Shown: positions 16,257 through 25,435, numbered from the stretch's first letter. The stretch: DNA of 64,000 nt from Verrucomicrobiales bacterium (GCA_028033615.1 JAOFDG010000001.1:1-64000); one strand, 5' to 3'. Numbers and translations: made by a program. Notes: generated by a model from the sequence alone, not told the origin.

Positions 16257-17210
16257 GTGACTTTCCAAAGCCCTAAAAGTTTAGGAATAAGCAAGCGTAA
16301 ACGGTATTTAGTAGGAGTATCAGGCGGTCGTGATTCAATTGCTTTATTGCATTGGATGAGGTTTGGTTTGGGCTGCAATGATCTTATCGTTTGCCATTTA
16401 AATCATTCTTTGAGAGGGAGTGAATCAGGAATGGATTCGAGGTTTGTAAGAAATCTTGCTCATTCATACGATTGCCAATTTGAATGCGATAAAGAGAACG
16501 TACTTAAACTATCTAAGACTCAAAAAATTTCTATCGAAATGGCGGCTAGAAAAGCAAGGTTCAATTTCTTTGGTCAAGTTTCATCTAAGTGGCGTTGTTC
16601 TAGGGTGGTTTTAGCACATCATTCAGATGACAACGTTGAGACTATATTAATGAATTTGTTTAGAGGTTCAGGCAAACTTTCTGGTATTAAAGGAAAGTCT
16701 TTAATTAGTACTGACTCTAAAAAAATAACTATTTATCGACCGCTACTTCAAGTTTCTGGCGAAGAGATTGATAGATATGTTAAAGATAATAATTTAAAAT
16801 ATAGAGCTGATTCAAGCAATGCTAAGAATGAGTATTTACGTAATAAGACACGTAATAAAGTAATTCCATTCTTGAATCAAATGTACGAAAGAGACATCAG
16901 TAAAACTATCCTGAGGGCATCAAAACTTGCGTCTATAGAATCAGAATTCATCGATGAAATTTTATTAGGACCAGAATTTTCTTGGGCATTAGAAATAAAT
17001 CTCTCAGTCATAAAATTGCGAGACACTGATAAGGCTTTGCAGTCTAGAATTATTTTGAATTGGCTTAGGCGCCTTTCAGTTTCTGACATTGGGACTGCAG
17101 AGGTTGATCTTGTTAGAACACTTTTAGAAAAAAGTGGGCCTGCTAAAATTAATCTACCGAGAGGTAAATATGTCCGCAGAAGAAATAAATTAATCTTTTT
17201 AGAGGATTAG
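16257..17210 (+). CDS. tilS: tRNA(Ile)-lysidine synthase
   Basis: TilS adds lysine to C34 of the CAU-anticodon isoleucine tRNA, changing both codon reading and charging. The PP-loop motif SGGRDS is at residues 22-27, followed by ALLHWM and the conserved HLNHSLRGSES, with AHHSDDNVETILMNLFRGSG and the substrate region RPLLQVS and DSSN...YLRNKTRN. At 317 residues it lacks the extra C-terminal domains of the E. coli enzyme (about 430). The start is GTG at 16257, seven bases inside a region lacking a clear Shine-Dalgarno. Its stop (17208-17210) abuts the stop of the convergent hydrolase gene (17211-17213) with no base between. Confidence 0.93.
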   Translation: MTFQSPKSLGISKRKRYLVGVSGGRDSIALLHWMRFGLGCNDLIVCHLNHSLRGSESGMDSRFVRNLAHSYDCQFECDKENVLKLSKTQKISIEMAARKARFNFFGQVSSKWRCSRVVLAHHSDDNVETILMNLFRGSGKLSGIKGKSLISTDSKKITIYRPLLQVSGEEIDRYVKDNNLKYRADSSNAKNEYLRNKTRNKVIPFLNQMYERDISKTILRASKLASIESEFIDEILLGPEFSWALEINLSVIKLRDTDKALQSRIILNWLRRLSVSDIGTAEVDLVRTLLEKSGPAKINLPRGKYVRRRNKLIFLED

Positions 17211-19343
17211 TTATCTTATGGGCCAGTCGAGATGTTTTCGAAGGAAGTCAAAGGTTCCTTTTCCATTAATGGTGTGAGGTCCCACAAACCATTCAATCTC
17301 TGTGAGGTTTCCAATTCCTAACTTTGCAGAATAAAGATTTCTAACTTTAGCATATTCGTAAGCGACTGTTTCATCAGGAGCGACACCATCAAAATGACCA
17401 CGTTCAACCATGAAAGGTCGTGGTGCTATTAGTGATGCCATCTCAAAATAATTAAAAGTGCTACCAAGGTCCCATTCAAAGATTTCATACTCCCCTGACC
17501 ATACGTAACTATGAGGGGAACGTGTTGACGCGTTCTTCCAGACCCACTCATTAAAATCTGCAGAACAAATTGAAAGGCAATAGTTTTTTACTAGTGGTGG
17601 AATTCTCATTGCTGATTTTCCGCCATAAGATAGGCCATAAAAACCGATTCTTTTTTTATCAACAAAGTCTAATGACCCGAGCCAATTCGTTATCTGTTGG
17701 TGTTGGGGGACCATGATAGAAAAGAGAGTCTTGCCTATTGAGTTGGCTTTAAATTGAAGCGCTCTAAACCGGTCCTGAAAAATATAAATGTTTTGAGGTG
17801 CAAATGTCACGAACCCGAGTTTCGCTAGCTCTGTTGAAAAAGCCTTATAGTAATGATGTTCCTTTTCACCAATGGTCGATTGTGGGCGCCCTTCAAGTCC
17901 ATGTTGACAAACCACGACAGGTCTTTTTTTGCCATTCTTAGTTATATCCTTTGGAACCGTAAGAATTCCGTAGGCAAATAAACTATTGGATCCACCGAAT
18001 ACATCCAGAACAACTTCATATGAGATAAAAGAGTCGGTTTCATTTAGGAGTCTTGTTTTTGGATTAGGATTAACTAATTTATCATCAAAAATTCCGATGA
18101 CTTTTTCCCCAAAATACTTCCTGTATGACGTCATGCTTTTTTCAAATTTATCCAATGAAGAAGTATCCATTTTTGATAAGAATTGATTTCGTAAGCCTGC
18201 GCTTTTCGATAATAATTCTTGATTGTGCCTATTGATTTCGTCGAATGCTCTAGCCTGAATATCCCCTAATTTTTCTATCGGTAATAATTTTGCGTCATGA
18301 CTTCTTGCAGGATTTTCAAGGTACTGATTAATGTTACCAATAGATAAGCCAGCCCTGTTTATTTCTAAATTCATTTCGTCAAGAGTGAAGCTTGGGATTT
18401 TCCCTGGTTTTCCTCCTGTTCCTCTAGGCACATTAATGATTGGTGCTGAAGATGGGTCAATAATTAGCTTCCTAGGAATTATTAAACTGGCAATCTCGGC
18501 ATCACCAAAATCGTTAAGTAGGCCAAATATATTTCGATAAGCAGGCTCATCCCAAATACGTTCTCTGGCTCCAAAGTAACCTATTATCCATGCTTTATTT
18601 ATTCTTTCATCGAGTGCAGCTGAATACATCGCGATGAGCCCTCCTTCACCATCACCGGCTATCCCTACAGATTTTTCACCTTCATCACTCAAAGCATCTA
18701 TTATCGAAGATACCTTTTGAACCTCGTATCCAATGATATGCCTACCCAGTTCAAAGGCAGACCTATAAAGAAATTCTCGGTTGGTAATTTTACGATATCG
18801 GGTTTTACGATCAATCAGAATTGGAACAAAGACCCTGTGACCGTTAGCGGCGAGATTCTGAGGTCTATGTGTATCTGCCAGGCTGTCTGGATCAGAAATA
18901 AAGATGGTTGTTTCTTCATGATTCTTTGGCTCAATGAGAAAACCTTCTACTGAAACACCACCGAATGATTGAATTTTAAATAACCGAATAGAATATTCGG
19001 GTAAAGTTGCTAAAATGTTACCAAGGAAAATTTTTGGGTTTTTTATACGCTGATCTCGAACTCCAATGATTCTCTTTAGTTTTTCTTTATCGGGTTTTTT
19101 GGATAAGGCATTTCTTATTTGTACTGATTCTTCGATTTTCTTTAGAAGAAATGTATCAACATTATCAATCAGTTTAGAAGCGATGTCGCCTTTCCAGACG
19201 AGGGCCTTCGTTCCTTCAAGTTCTTTAGCATTAATTTGTGAAGAATAGCAAACCGCTGAGAATAATATTGCTATAATATGAGCTTTGAAAATCTCAAGCC
19301 GATAAGTTTTGTTAAAATTAGCCTGAGATGATTTCGAGTTCAT
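17211..19343 (-). CDS. Secreted two-domain alpha/beta hydrolase (acetyl-xylan-esterase-like), N-terminal domain degenerate
   Basis: The 710-residue protein has a long signal peptide (residues 1-40, ending near QINAK). Its C-terminal half contains an alpha/beta-hydrolase: nucleophile S572 in GFYGLSYGGKS, an acid in HFDGVAPDETVAY, and a histidine in GPHTINGKGTFDFLRKHL; VVCQHGLEGRP is the oxyanion region. The N-terminal half shows a second hydrolase fold (TTIFISDPDS, GIAGDGEGGLIAMYSA), but the nucleophile position is Gly232, in GDGEG instead of GxSxG, so it is probably inactive. Relatives are dienelactone-hydrolase-like and acetyl-xylan esterases acting on plant or algal polysaccharides. It is convergent with TilS and lies downstream of the YhaM-like gene, 76 bases away, on the same strand. 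Confidence 0.75.
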   Translation of the reverse strand: MNSKSSQANFNKTYRLEIFKAHIIAILFSAVCYSSQINAKELEGTKALVWKGDIASKLIDNVDTFLLKKIEESVQIRNALSKKPDKEKLKRIIGVRDQRIKNPKIFLGNILATLPEYSIRLFKIQSFGGVSVEGFLIEPKNHEETTIFISDPDSLADTHRPQNLAANGHRVFVPILIDRKTRYRKITNREFLYRSAFELGRHIIGYEVQKVSSIIDALSDEGEKSVGIAGDGEGGLIAMYSAALDERINKAWIIGYFGARERIWDEPAYRNIFGLLNDFGDAEIASLIIPRKLIIDPSSAPIINVPRGTGGKPGKIPSFTLDEMNLEINRAGLSIGNINQYLENPARSHDAKLLPIEKLGDIQARAFDEINRHNQELLSKSAGLRNQFLSKMDTSSLDKFEKSMTSYRKYFGEKVIGIFDDKLVNPNPKTRLLNETDSFISYEVVLDVFGGSNSLFAYGILTVPKDITKNGKKRPVVVCQHGLEGRPQSTIGEKEHHYYKAFSTELAKLGFVTFAPQNIYIFQDRFRALQFKANSIGKTLFSIMVPQHQQITNWLGSLDFVDKKRIGFYGLSYGGKSAMRIPPLVKNYCLSICSADFNEWVWKNASTRSPHSYVWSGEYEIFEWDLGSTFNYFEMASLIAPRPFMVERGHFDGVAPDETVAYEYAKVRNLYSAKLGIGNLTEIEWFVGPHTINGKGTFDFLRKHLDWPIR

Positions 19344-19419
19344 CTGACTAATTTACGCCAATGAATGATAAGCTGGAAAGAATATACTCTAATGAATATT
19401 CGATTTTGATTATCTCTTA

Positions 19420-20442
19420 TTATCCATCAAATTTTTCTAGCGGTTTAACGATGTTTGATTCTAGAGCCCAAACCTTACTATAAACCTCTTCAGATAGTGG
19501 CTCTTGTTCTTCATAACCTTGGAAAATCATTTCTAATTTTGCATCTATATTGTCGATGTGATGTAGGGCAATTGCTTCAGGAGTTTTTGGAAGTACTGGT
19601 GAGCCATATTCAATTTTACCATGATGAGAGAGTATAAGGTGAATCAAATGAATCCGGACTTTTTCGGATGGAGGACCGAAAAGTTTCCATTCTTCAATAG
19701 TATCTGTGTCTATTTCACGCCATAAAGTATTGGCAATTTCTGTACCTATTGAAATATGACCCATTAGTTCGGCTCTAGAGTCATAGGGCATCGTAAAGCT
19801 ATCTGCAGGAAATGAATTCTCCCACATTTTACCACAGTCATGGAAAAGGACACCTGTAATTAGTAAGTCTTTATTAAGAACTGTATACGCATCGGACAGT
19901 GCCTCAGCCGCACGCATCATCTGAGCAACGTGCTCCACTAACCCTCCTCTTCTGGCGTGATGTAAGTTTCTAGCTCCAGCGGAGCGTCTAAAGCGGTCAC
20001 CAAACCTTTCAAGAAAACTTAGGCAGAGGGTCCGTAATCTAGGATCACCAAGAGAATGACAAAGCTGTTTTATGTATTTATAGTCCTCACTTTGTTTTTC
20101 CCTGGTTCTTCTGTCACCAGCCAAAGTTTCCTCAACTTCCTTAGTTTCTAGTTCTTGTATTTCCCAATCCCTAGCGTCTATTCCATATTCATTATTGGAC
20201 CAGTGTCCTTGTACTTTGACCCATTCATTGCCTTGGAGTGACTCTGACTGAGTAAATGCTTTTGAATCTTGCCAGGCTTTTAATTTTAAAGAGCCAGTTG
20301 AATCGGTAATTTCGATTTCAAAGTATGGTTTGTTAGTTTTAGTCAATTTACGATGAATGCCAGAGATTTGCCCATGTAAAATATAACTACCCGGATTAGC
20401 TGATACTGTTTCTTTGATCTCTGATACGTTGAGTTTTTCCAT
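19420..20442 (-). CDS. YhaM-like 3'-5' exoribonuclease (OB-fold plus HD domain)
   Basis: The 340-residue protein combines an N-terminal OB-fold (about residues 18-95; YILHGQISGIHRKL and KAWQDS) with an HD phosphohydrolase-type domain (about 130-320; HHARRGGLVEHVAQMM, LFHDCGKMWE, HISIGTEIANTL and LILSHHG). This is the architecture of YhaM/CBF1-type nucleases, which trim RNA or single-stranded DNA 3' ends using a metal. Its cytoplasmic location follows from the lack of any signal sequence. The HD motif residues (His, His-Asp, Asp) all appear intact. A 124-base region upstream separates it from a small membrane protein gene transcribed in the opposite direction. Confidence 0.85.
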   Translation of the reverse strand: MEKLNVSEIKETVSANPGSYILHGQISGIHRKLTKTNKPYFEIEITDSTGSLKLKAWQDSKAFTQSESLQGNEWVKVQGHWSNNEYGIDARDWEIQELETKEVEETLAGDRRTREKQSEDYKYIKQLCHSLGDPRLRTLCLSFLERFGDRFRRSAGARNLHHARRGGLVEHVAQMMRAAEALSDAYTVLNKDLLITGVLFHDCGKMWENSFPADSFTMPYDSRAELMGHISIGTEIANTLWREIDTDTIEEWKLFGPPSEKVRIHLIHLILSHHGKIEYGSPVLPKTPEAIALHHIDNIDAKLEMIFQGYEEQEPLSEEVYSKVWALESNIVKPLEKFDG

Positions 20443-20566
20443 TACTTGGTTTCTTAAATCACATCATAAACATAAATAAGTTCTTTTCGGTCGACAATAG
20501 TTAATAAAGGTTTAATATTTACCATAACGAATGAAAGATTCGTACTAATCTTCCGTTTATATAGTA

Positions 20567-20689
20567 ATGGGTATTCAATGGTTTCAGGTGTTTATTTGTT
20601 TGGCTGGGTTAGCTATCCCAGTAGGTGTTTTACTATTTGCGGCCGCTGATACAGCTAGGGCGCAAAAAGAGAGCGCTAAAAAGGAATAA
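20567..20689 (+). CDS. Small single-span membrane protein, 40 residues
   Basis: An ATG at 20567 starts a 40-codon frame ending TAA at 20687-20689. It encodes MGIQWFQVF, one hydrophobic segment (residues 6-27: FQVFICLAGLAIPVGVLLFA), an AAD boundary, and a positively charged, soluble C-terminus (ARAQKESAKKE). This pattern fits a single-span inner-membrane peptide. The ATG has no good Shine-Dalgarno, but the coding start is followed by a composition typical of real genes, and the frame lies in otherwise empty sequence. It is divergent from the YhaM-like gene and 69 bases upstream of the zinc-ribbon gene. The function is unknown; I have no homology support, so confidence is modest. Confidence 0.45.
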   Translation: MGIQWFQVFICLAGLAIPVGVLLFAAADTARAQKESAKKE

Positions 20690-20758
20690 CGAAACAACCT
20701 TTTTTGTAGCTTTTACATAGCAATTTATTCATCTGATTGCTTTTTGGTCTTAAATGCC

Positions 20759-20941
20759 ATGGATATTCCCAAAACTATTACATGTGTTGACTGTGGTCAA
20801 AAAGCACACATCATGACACCGGAACCTGAATTTGGCTTTTCTGGGGGGGATTGGGTTGCTTACCGGTGTTCAGGATGTGGAGACAGATGGGATCTCGAGG
20901 TGTCTCATGATAATCACAATTCCGAAAATTCATCCCTTTGA
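20759..20941 (+). CDS. Small zinc-ribbon-like protein, 60 residues
   Basis: The protein starts at ATG 20759 and contains two CxxC pairs, ITCVDCGQKAHI and YRCSGCGDRWDL, separated by 28 residues, forming a classic zinc ribbon; no other domain fits in 60 residues. I use the ATG at 20759; an in-frame TTG at 20744 would add five residues. The C-terminal tail (SHDNHNSENSSL) looks disordered. It lies 69 bases after the small membrane protein and 58 bases before uvrB. Zinc ribbons of this size may bind nucleic acid or a partner protein, but the role is unknown. A run of seven G at about 20843 lies within the gene. Confidence 0.65.
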   Translation: MDIPKTITCVDCGQKAHIMTPEPEFGFSGGDWVAYRCSGCGDRWDLEVSHDNHNSENSSL

Positions 20942-20999
20942 ATTAATCGGAAATTGAATTGTTTTGTTAAATATCAAAATTCGTTTTTAGTCAATCAAG

Positions 21000-23111
21000 A
21001 TGGCTTCCTGTTTTCATTTACAATCTGATTACGAGCCACGTGGTGATCAAAGGCAAGCCATCGATAAATTAGTTAAGTCGTTATGCTCTGGCAATAAACA
21101 TCAAACGCTGCTCGGTGTGACAGGTTCAGGGAAGACCTTTACCATGGCGAATGTCATTGCCGAAATCGGTAAGCCAACATTAGTTATGTCACATAATAAG
21201 ACATTGGCAGCGCAACTTTATTCAGAGTTTAAAAACTTTTTTCCAAAAAATGCAGTCGAGTATTTCGTTTCATATTTTGATTATTATCAGCCTGAGGCAT
21301 ACATACCAAGAAGTGATACTTATATCGAAAAAGACTCATCTATTAACGATGAGATAGAGAGGTTAAGACTTTCTTCAATGGGGTCTCTCCTTACAAGGGA
21401 AGACGTTCTTGTGGTAGCCAGTGTTTCCTGTATTTATGGATTAGGATCTCCAGATGATTACAAAGATATGATGTGCCCTGTTCATGTTGGAATGCAAATG
21501 GAAAGGGATCAATTGTTAACTAAGCTCGTCGAAATGCTTTACGAAAGAAATGACATTGCATTTGCTCGTGGTCAGTTTCGTTCTCGAGGTGATGTCGTTG
21601 ATATTATTCCTGCTTACCTAGAAAATGAGGCTATCAGAGTCGAATTTTTCGGAGATGAAATAGAGAGATTATCTATTTTTGACCCTTTGACTGGAAATGT
21701 TTCAGCGAAGATTGAAAGTTATAATTTTTATCCTGCAAAGCAGTTTGTTACGCCAGCAGAAAAAATGTCGAAGGCCATTAAAGAGATAAGAAATGAACTT
21801 GAGGACCAGGTTGCATACTTTGAGAAAAATAAAAAATATATAGAGGCACAGCGCATTAGACAAAGGACTGAATATGACATCGAAATGATGCAAGAAATGG
21901 GTTTTTGTCAGGGAATAGAAAATTACTCTAGGCATCTAAGTTCAAGGGACCCTGGGTCAAGGCCTTCAACTCTTTTAGATTTTTTCCCCGATGATTTTCT
22001 GACGATAATAGACGAGTCTCATGCCACCGTGCCTCAAGTAGGTGGAATGTATGAAGGTGATAAATCTAGGAAGACAACATTAGTTGATTATGGTTTTAGA
22101 CTGCCAAGTGCATTAGACAATCGGCCTCTTAAGTTTGATGAGTTTATGGGTCTAACTGGTCAACGGGTCTATGTGAGCGCAACACCTGCAAGATTTGAAA
22201 TAGAAAATAGCACAGTTGGAAATGATAAATACATACCGCGGCAGGCTAAACAAAAAGGTGGCACTAAGGTATTACCAAAAATTGTACCCCTTATTTCTGG
22301 ATCCTCACAAAGTATTGAAAATTTTAATGTTACAGAAAATGGTAAAGATCTCGTAGTTGAACAAATCATTCGCCCTACAGGTCTACTTGATCCATTAGTA
22401 GAGATTAAGCCTTTGAAAGGACAGATCGACGAAACTATTGAGCTCTGTAGGGGAGTTACTGATTTAGGAAATCGTGTTCTCGTGACTACTCTAACAAAAA
22501 AAACTGCGGAGGATCTTACAGACTATTTAAGAGATTTAGATTTTAAGGTTAGATATCTTCATAGTGACATAGGAGCCATCGAAAGAGTAGAAATTTTAAG
22601 ATCATTGAGGGCGGGTGAATTTGATATTCTTGTTGGAATTAACCTTTTGAGAGAAGGCTTGGATCTACCAGAAGTATCTTTAGTATGTATACTGGATGCA
22701 GATAAGGAGGGCTACCTAAGGAGTGAAACATCACTTATTCAGACTGCTGGAAGAGCTGCAAGGCACGTCGATGGCAAAGTTATTCTTTTTTGTGATGACT
22801 TCACAAAGAGTATAGAAGGTTTAGTCAATATTACTGAGTACAGGAGAAGAAGGCAGATAGAATATAACGAAAAGCATGGTGTTATTCCTGAGAGTGTGAA
22901 ACGCGCAGATCAAGAGTCGCTTCATATGCATCGCGAAGATAACCAGGTCTCAAAAAATATTGTCTCAGATAATGATGGAGACCTTGATGTGCTTCAGGTT
23001 ATCGGTGAACTAAAGGAAGAAATGCAGGAGGCTTCATCTAAATTAGAATTCGAAAAAGCGGCTCTAATAAGGGACCAAATTGAAGAATTAAAGAAATTAT
23101 CAAATAAATAG
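21000..23111 (+). CDS. uvrB: Excinuclease ABC subunit B
   Basis: UvrB scans DNA, verifies damage with UvrA and recruits UvrC for incision. The 703-residue protein shows the Walker A motif GVTGSGKTFTMA, the beta-hairpin FDYYQPEAYIPRSDTYIEK, the helicase motif TIIDESHATVPQ, SATP at residue 393, VVEQIIRPTGLLDP at residue 452, the C-terminal helicase motifs (LVGINLLREGLDLPEVSL, QTAGRAARH) and a UVR motif near the C-terminus (LEFEKAALIRDQIEELKK). Between SATP and VVEQIIRPTG there are 55 residues, whereas E. coli UvrB has roughly a dozen, so about 43 residues are inserted between helicase domains. The zinc-ribbon gene lies upstream and a DUF3616 protein follows after 60 bases. No LexA-type operator is apparent. 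Confidence 0.97.
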   Translation: MASCFHLQSDYEPRGDQRQAIDKLVKSLCSGNKHQTLLGVTGSGKTFTMANVIAEIGKPTLVMSHNKTLAAQLYSEFKNFFPKNAVEYFVSYFDYYQPEAYIPRSDTYIEKDSSINDEIERLRLSSMGSLLTREDVLVVASVSCIYGLGSPDDYKDMMCPVHVGMQMERDQLLTKLVEMLYERNDIAFARGQFRSRGDVVDIIPAYLENEAIRVEFFGDEIERLSIFDPLTGNVSAKIESYNFYPAKQFVTPAEKMSKAIKEIRNELEDQVAYFEKNKKYIEAQRIRQRTEYDIEMMQEMGFCQGIENYSRHLSSRDPGSRPSTLLDFFPDDFLTIIDESHATVPQVGGMYEGDKSRKTTLVDYGFRLPSALDNRPLKFDEFMGLTGQRVYVSATPARFEIENSTVGNDKYIPRQAKQKGGTKVLPKIVPLISGSSQSIENFNVTENGKDLVVEQIIRPTGLLDPLVEIKPLKGQIDETIELCRGVTDLGNRVLVTTLTKKTAEDLTDYLRDLDFKVRYLHSDIGAIERVEILRSLRAGEFDILVGINLLREGLDLPEVSLVCILDADKEGYLRSETSLIQTAGRAARHVDGKVILFCDDFTKSIEGLVNITEYRRRRQIEYNEKHGVIPESVKRADQESLHMHREDNQVSKNIVSDNDGDLDVLQVIGELKEEMQEASSKLEFEKAALIRDQIEELKKLSNK

Positions 23112-23171
23112 ATTTACTATTAGTCTATTATCTTTGTTGGAAGAGTTGACACTTAGTAGTAAATTGTTTTT

Positions 23172-24233
23172 ATGGTCAGAAAATATTTAAGTTTCTTTAT
23201 TGCGTGGTCCTTTCTGACGTTAGTCGCCTTATCAGAAGTTAAATTTTTCAGAGGGGCTTGTGATGCTTCAGCGGCGTTAGCGTTGGATTCTGATGCAATA
23301 TTAGTGGCAGATGATGAGGATAATATTCTAAGAATATATTCATACGATGATCCAGGTCTTCCAATTTCAAGTTTTTCTCTTGATGATTTTCTTGGAGTTG
23401 TTGATTCATCTCATCCAGAATCAGACATTGAGGCATGCACTCGGGTTGGAGATATTATTTATTGGATCACTTCCCACGGTCGAAGTAAAAAAGGCAAATG
23501 GAGAAACAGTAGATATAGATTATTTGCTACAGAAATTTTTAAAATAGATGGAATCTACAAATTAAAGCCTAAGGGAAAACCCTGTCTAAACCTTATTGAT
23601 TCATTACTGCAATTAGATGAATTAAAATTACAAAAAAATATTGGAGCAGTAGGAAAAAATTCAGGAACAAAATTAGCACCCAAAGAATACGGATTAAATA
23701 TTGAGGGTATGACGATAAGCGCTGATGGAAAGGATCTATATATAGGTATGAGAAACCCAGTCCCAGGAAACCGCGCCATTCTCATTCCTTTGAAAAATAT
23801 AGATGATGTTATACTAAGAGAATCTGATCCCAAACTGGGTACTCCTATTTATTTAAACTTGGCTAATAGAGGGATTCGATCCATAGAGTATTCAAGTGCC
23901 CATCAAATGTATTTTATAATAGCTGGATCAATCTCTGGAGAAGGTAATTCGTCGATTTACTCTTGGAGTGGAAGTATAAAAACGAATCCTAAGACTATAA
24001 TGACATTTTCAAAGCTAAACCCAGAGGCGATTGCTCCAATTAAAGATTCAAAGCAGTTATACGTTTTGAGCGATGATGGAAATGTTAAGCACCAGGTAAA
24101 GTCTAATGAGACTAACGATAAATTAATTGATGGAGCCAGTTCCTGTAAGTCTTTAAAAGATTATAATAAGAAAAGATTTAGAGTTATTAGCTTAAATCCA
24201 AAAAAAATTCCTAATAAAAGTGGTGATTTTTAA
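23172..24233 (+). CDS. DUF3616 family protein
   Basis: A signal peptide (residues 1-21, ending near LSEV) precedes a 330-residue domain that matches DUF3616: FRGACDASAALALDSD, LVADDEDNILRIYSYD, SDIEACTRVGDIIYWITS, HGRSKKGKWRNSRYRLFATEI, LNIEGMTISADGKDLYIGM and LNPEAIAPI. These patterns suggest a beta-propeller-like repeat. The domain is found in many bacteria, including PVC members, in the periplasm; its reaction is unknown. The C-terminus is basic (KKIPNKSGDF). It follows uvrB after 60 bases, without a visible terminator, and precedes the vWA-domain gene by 53 bases, all on the same strand. The gene may have its own promoter, since the uvrB gap contains a TTGACA at 23146-23151. Confidence 0.7.
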   Translation: MVRKYLSFFIAWSFLTLVALSEVKFFRGACDASAALALDSDAILVADDEDNILRIYSYDDPGLPISSFSLDDFLGVVDSSHPESDIEACTRVGDIIYWITSHGRSKKGKWRNSRYRLFATEIFKIDGIYKLKPKGKPCLNLIDSLLQLDELKLQKNIGAVGKNSGTKLAPKEYGLNIEGMTISADGKDLYIGMRNPVPGNRAILIPLKNIDDVILRESDPKLGTPIYLNLANRGIRSIEYSSAHQMYFIIAGSISGEGNSSIYSWSGSIKTNPKTIMTFSKLNPEAIAPIKDSKQLYVLSDDGNVKHQVKSNETNDKLIDGASSCKSLKDYNKKRFRVISLNPKKIPNKSGDF

Positions 24234-24286
24234 GTTATTATTTAAAAGGGATTAGTATTTATAATCCTTGAGAGTAAATTAAAATA

Positions 24287-25426
24287 ATGGATCGAGCTCC
24301 AACAAAAAAACTATCTCCACTCAACAAAGTTGATGCTGGACTGATAGTTGAAAATCATGATTATGACCCAAGTCTAAATGAAGTCATAAACGAAGGAGGG
24401 CAAAAGAACTCGAAATTTTTATCTCTTGGAGTTGCTGTATTACTTCATGTAATCTTGTTTATCATTCTTGCGTTGATAGTCCTTGTTCATTTTGAGGATC
24501 AACAAATTGAAATGGTTGTTGAAGCTGGGGCTCAGAACTCTACACAACAAATTGAAAAAAAATCTTTTGCTAAAAAGGTCACGAATGAAAAGCCGTCTCC
24601 ACCTTCTAGGCCGATTTCTCCATTAATAACAGCGACTAATGCTTCTTCTGTAATATTACCAGACGTGACAGTTCCTACTGAATCACTAGCTTTTGGAAGT
24701 GGCTTTGGAGATGGCTTTGGTATTGGTGGTTTTGGTGATGGAAGGGGCGGAGCCAAATTTTTTGGTACGAGTGGTGGAGGGAATCGAATCATTCTCGTAA
24801 TTGATACTTCCACTAGTATGAATAATAATTGTGGAGTCGAAGGTATTGCAGCTTTGAGAAGAGAGATCGTTAAAACGTTGTCTTCTTTATCTCCCAATGT
24901 TCGTTTCAGTATTATTTGTTTTGGTAAAGATTGTGATGGGTTCGATTCTCAACCCGTTGTTGCTAATGCAAGTAACATTGCTCGTGCAAAAAATTGGATG
25001 AAGGCCTATTTTATTAACAAGAAAGGGGGCAGCTCATTTGACAGAACCAGAACTTCAGAATGGGGTGCCAAGAGTAAAGATAACAATGGCATTTCATATT
25101 TTCCGATTATGCCTGACTCTATTAAGGCACTTGCAGGCACTAGCGGTGGTTCAAGAATGGATCTCGCCTTGGTAGCGGCATTTCTTCAAAAACCAAGTTC
25201 TGTTTTTCTAATCGCTGACGGGGCGCCTGGAACTTCTAAGGGTGGTCAAAAGTTAGGGAACAGTGCTATCGTAGACCTTATTTTTCAAGAGGCTAAACAG
25301 ATTTATAGAGGTCAGTTACCTAAGGTCAATTGTATCAGTGTAAAAGGCATTGGAGAAGCTATTCTTAAGGATATATCCAAGAGATTTGGAGGTAATTACA
25401 AAGCTATTGACCCCTCAAAGATATAA
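24287..25426 (+). CDS. Membrane-anchored von Willebrand factor A domain protein
   Basis: The 379-residue protein has a soluble N-terminus (residues 1-42), one transmembrane helix (about residues 46-68: FLSLGVAVLLHVILFIILAL), a Ser/Pro-rich spacer, and then a glycine-rich stretch (GSGFGDGFGIGGFGDGRGG) before a vWA domain. The MIDAS motif is DTSTSMNN at the start of the first strand, followed by FSIICFG and FLIADGAPG. vWA domains bind protein partners via a metal ion. The arrangement, a short cytoplasmic N-terminus, an anchor and an external vWA domain, resembles TonB/ExbB-associated or BatA-like proteins, but no partner gene is adjacent. It ends ten bases before the convergent propeller gene. 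No homologue is recognised beyond the fold. Confidence 0.7.
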   Translation: MDRAPTKKLSPLNKVDAGLIVENHDYDPSLNEVINEGGQKNSKFLSLGVAVLLHVILFIILALIVLVHFEDQQIEMVVEAGAQNSTQQIEKKSFAKKVTNEKPSPPSRPISPLITATNASSVILPDVTVPTESLAFGSGFGDGFGIGGFGDGRGGAKFFGTSGGGNRIILVIDTSTSMNNNCGVEGIAALRREIVKTLSSLSPNVRFSIICFGKDCDGFDSQPVVANASNIARAKNWMKAYFINKKGGSSFDRTRTSEWGAKSKDNNGISYFPIMPDSIKALAGTSGGSRMDLALVAAFLQKPSSVFLIADGAPGTSKGGQKLGNSAIVDLIFQEAKQIYRGQLPKVNCISVKGIGEAILKDISKRFGGNYKAIDPSKI

Positions 25427-25435
25427 ATTAAAGAA

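Noticed and set aside
24532..24897. 121-codon open frame antisense to the vWA-domain gene
   Set aside because: It lies wholly inside a well-supported gene on the other strand and its proline-rich sequence mirrors the Gly-rich repeat of the real protein; no ribosome site.
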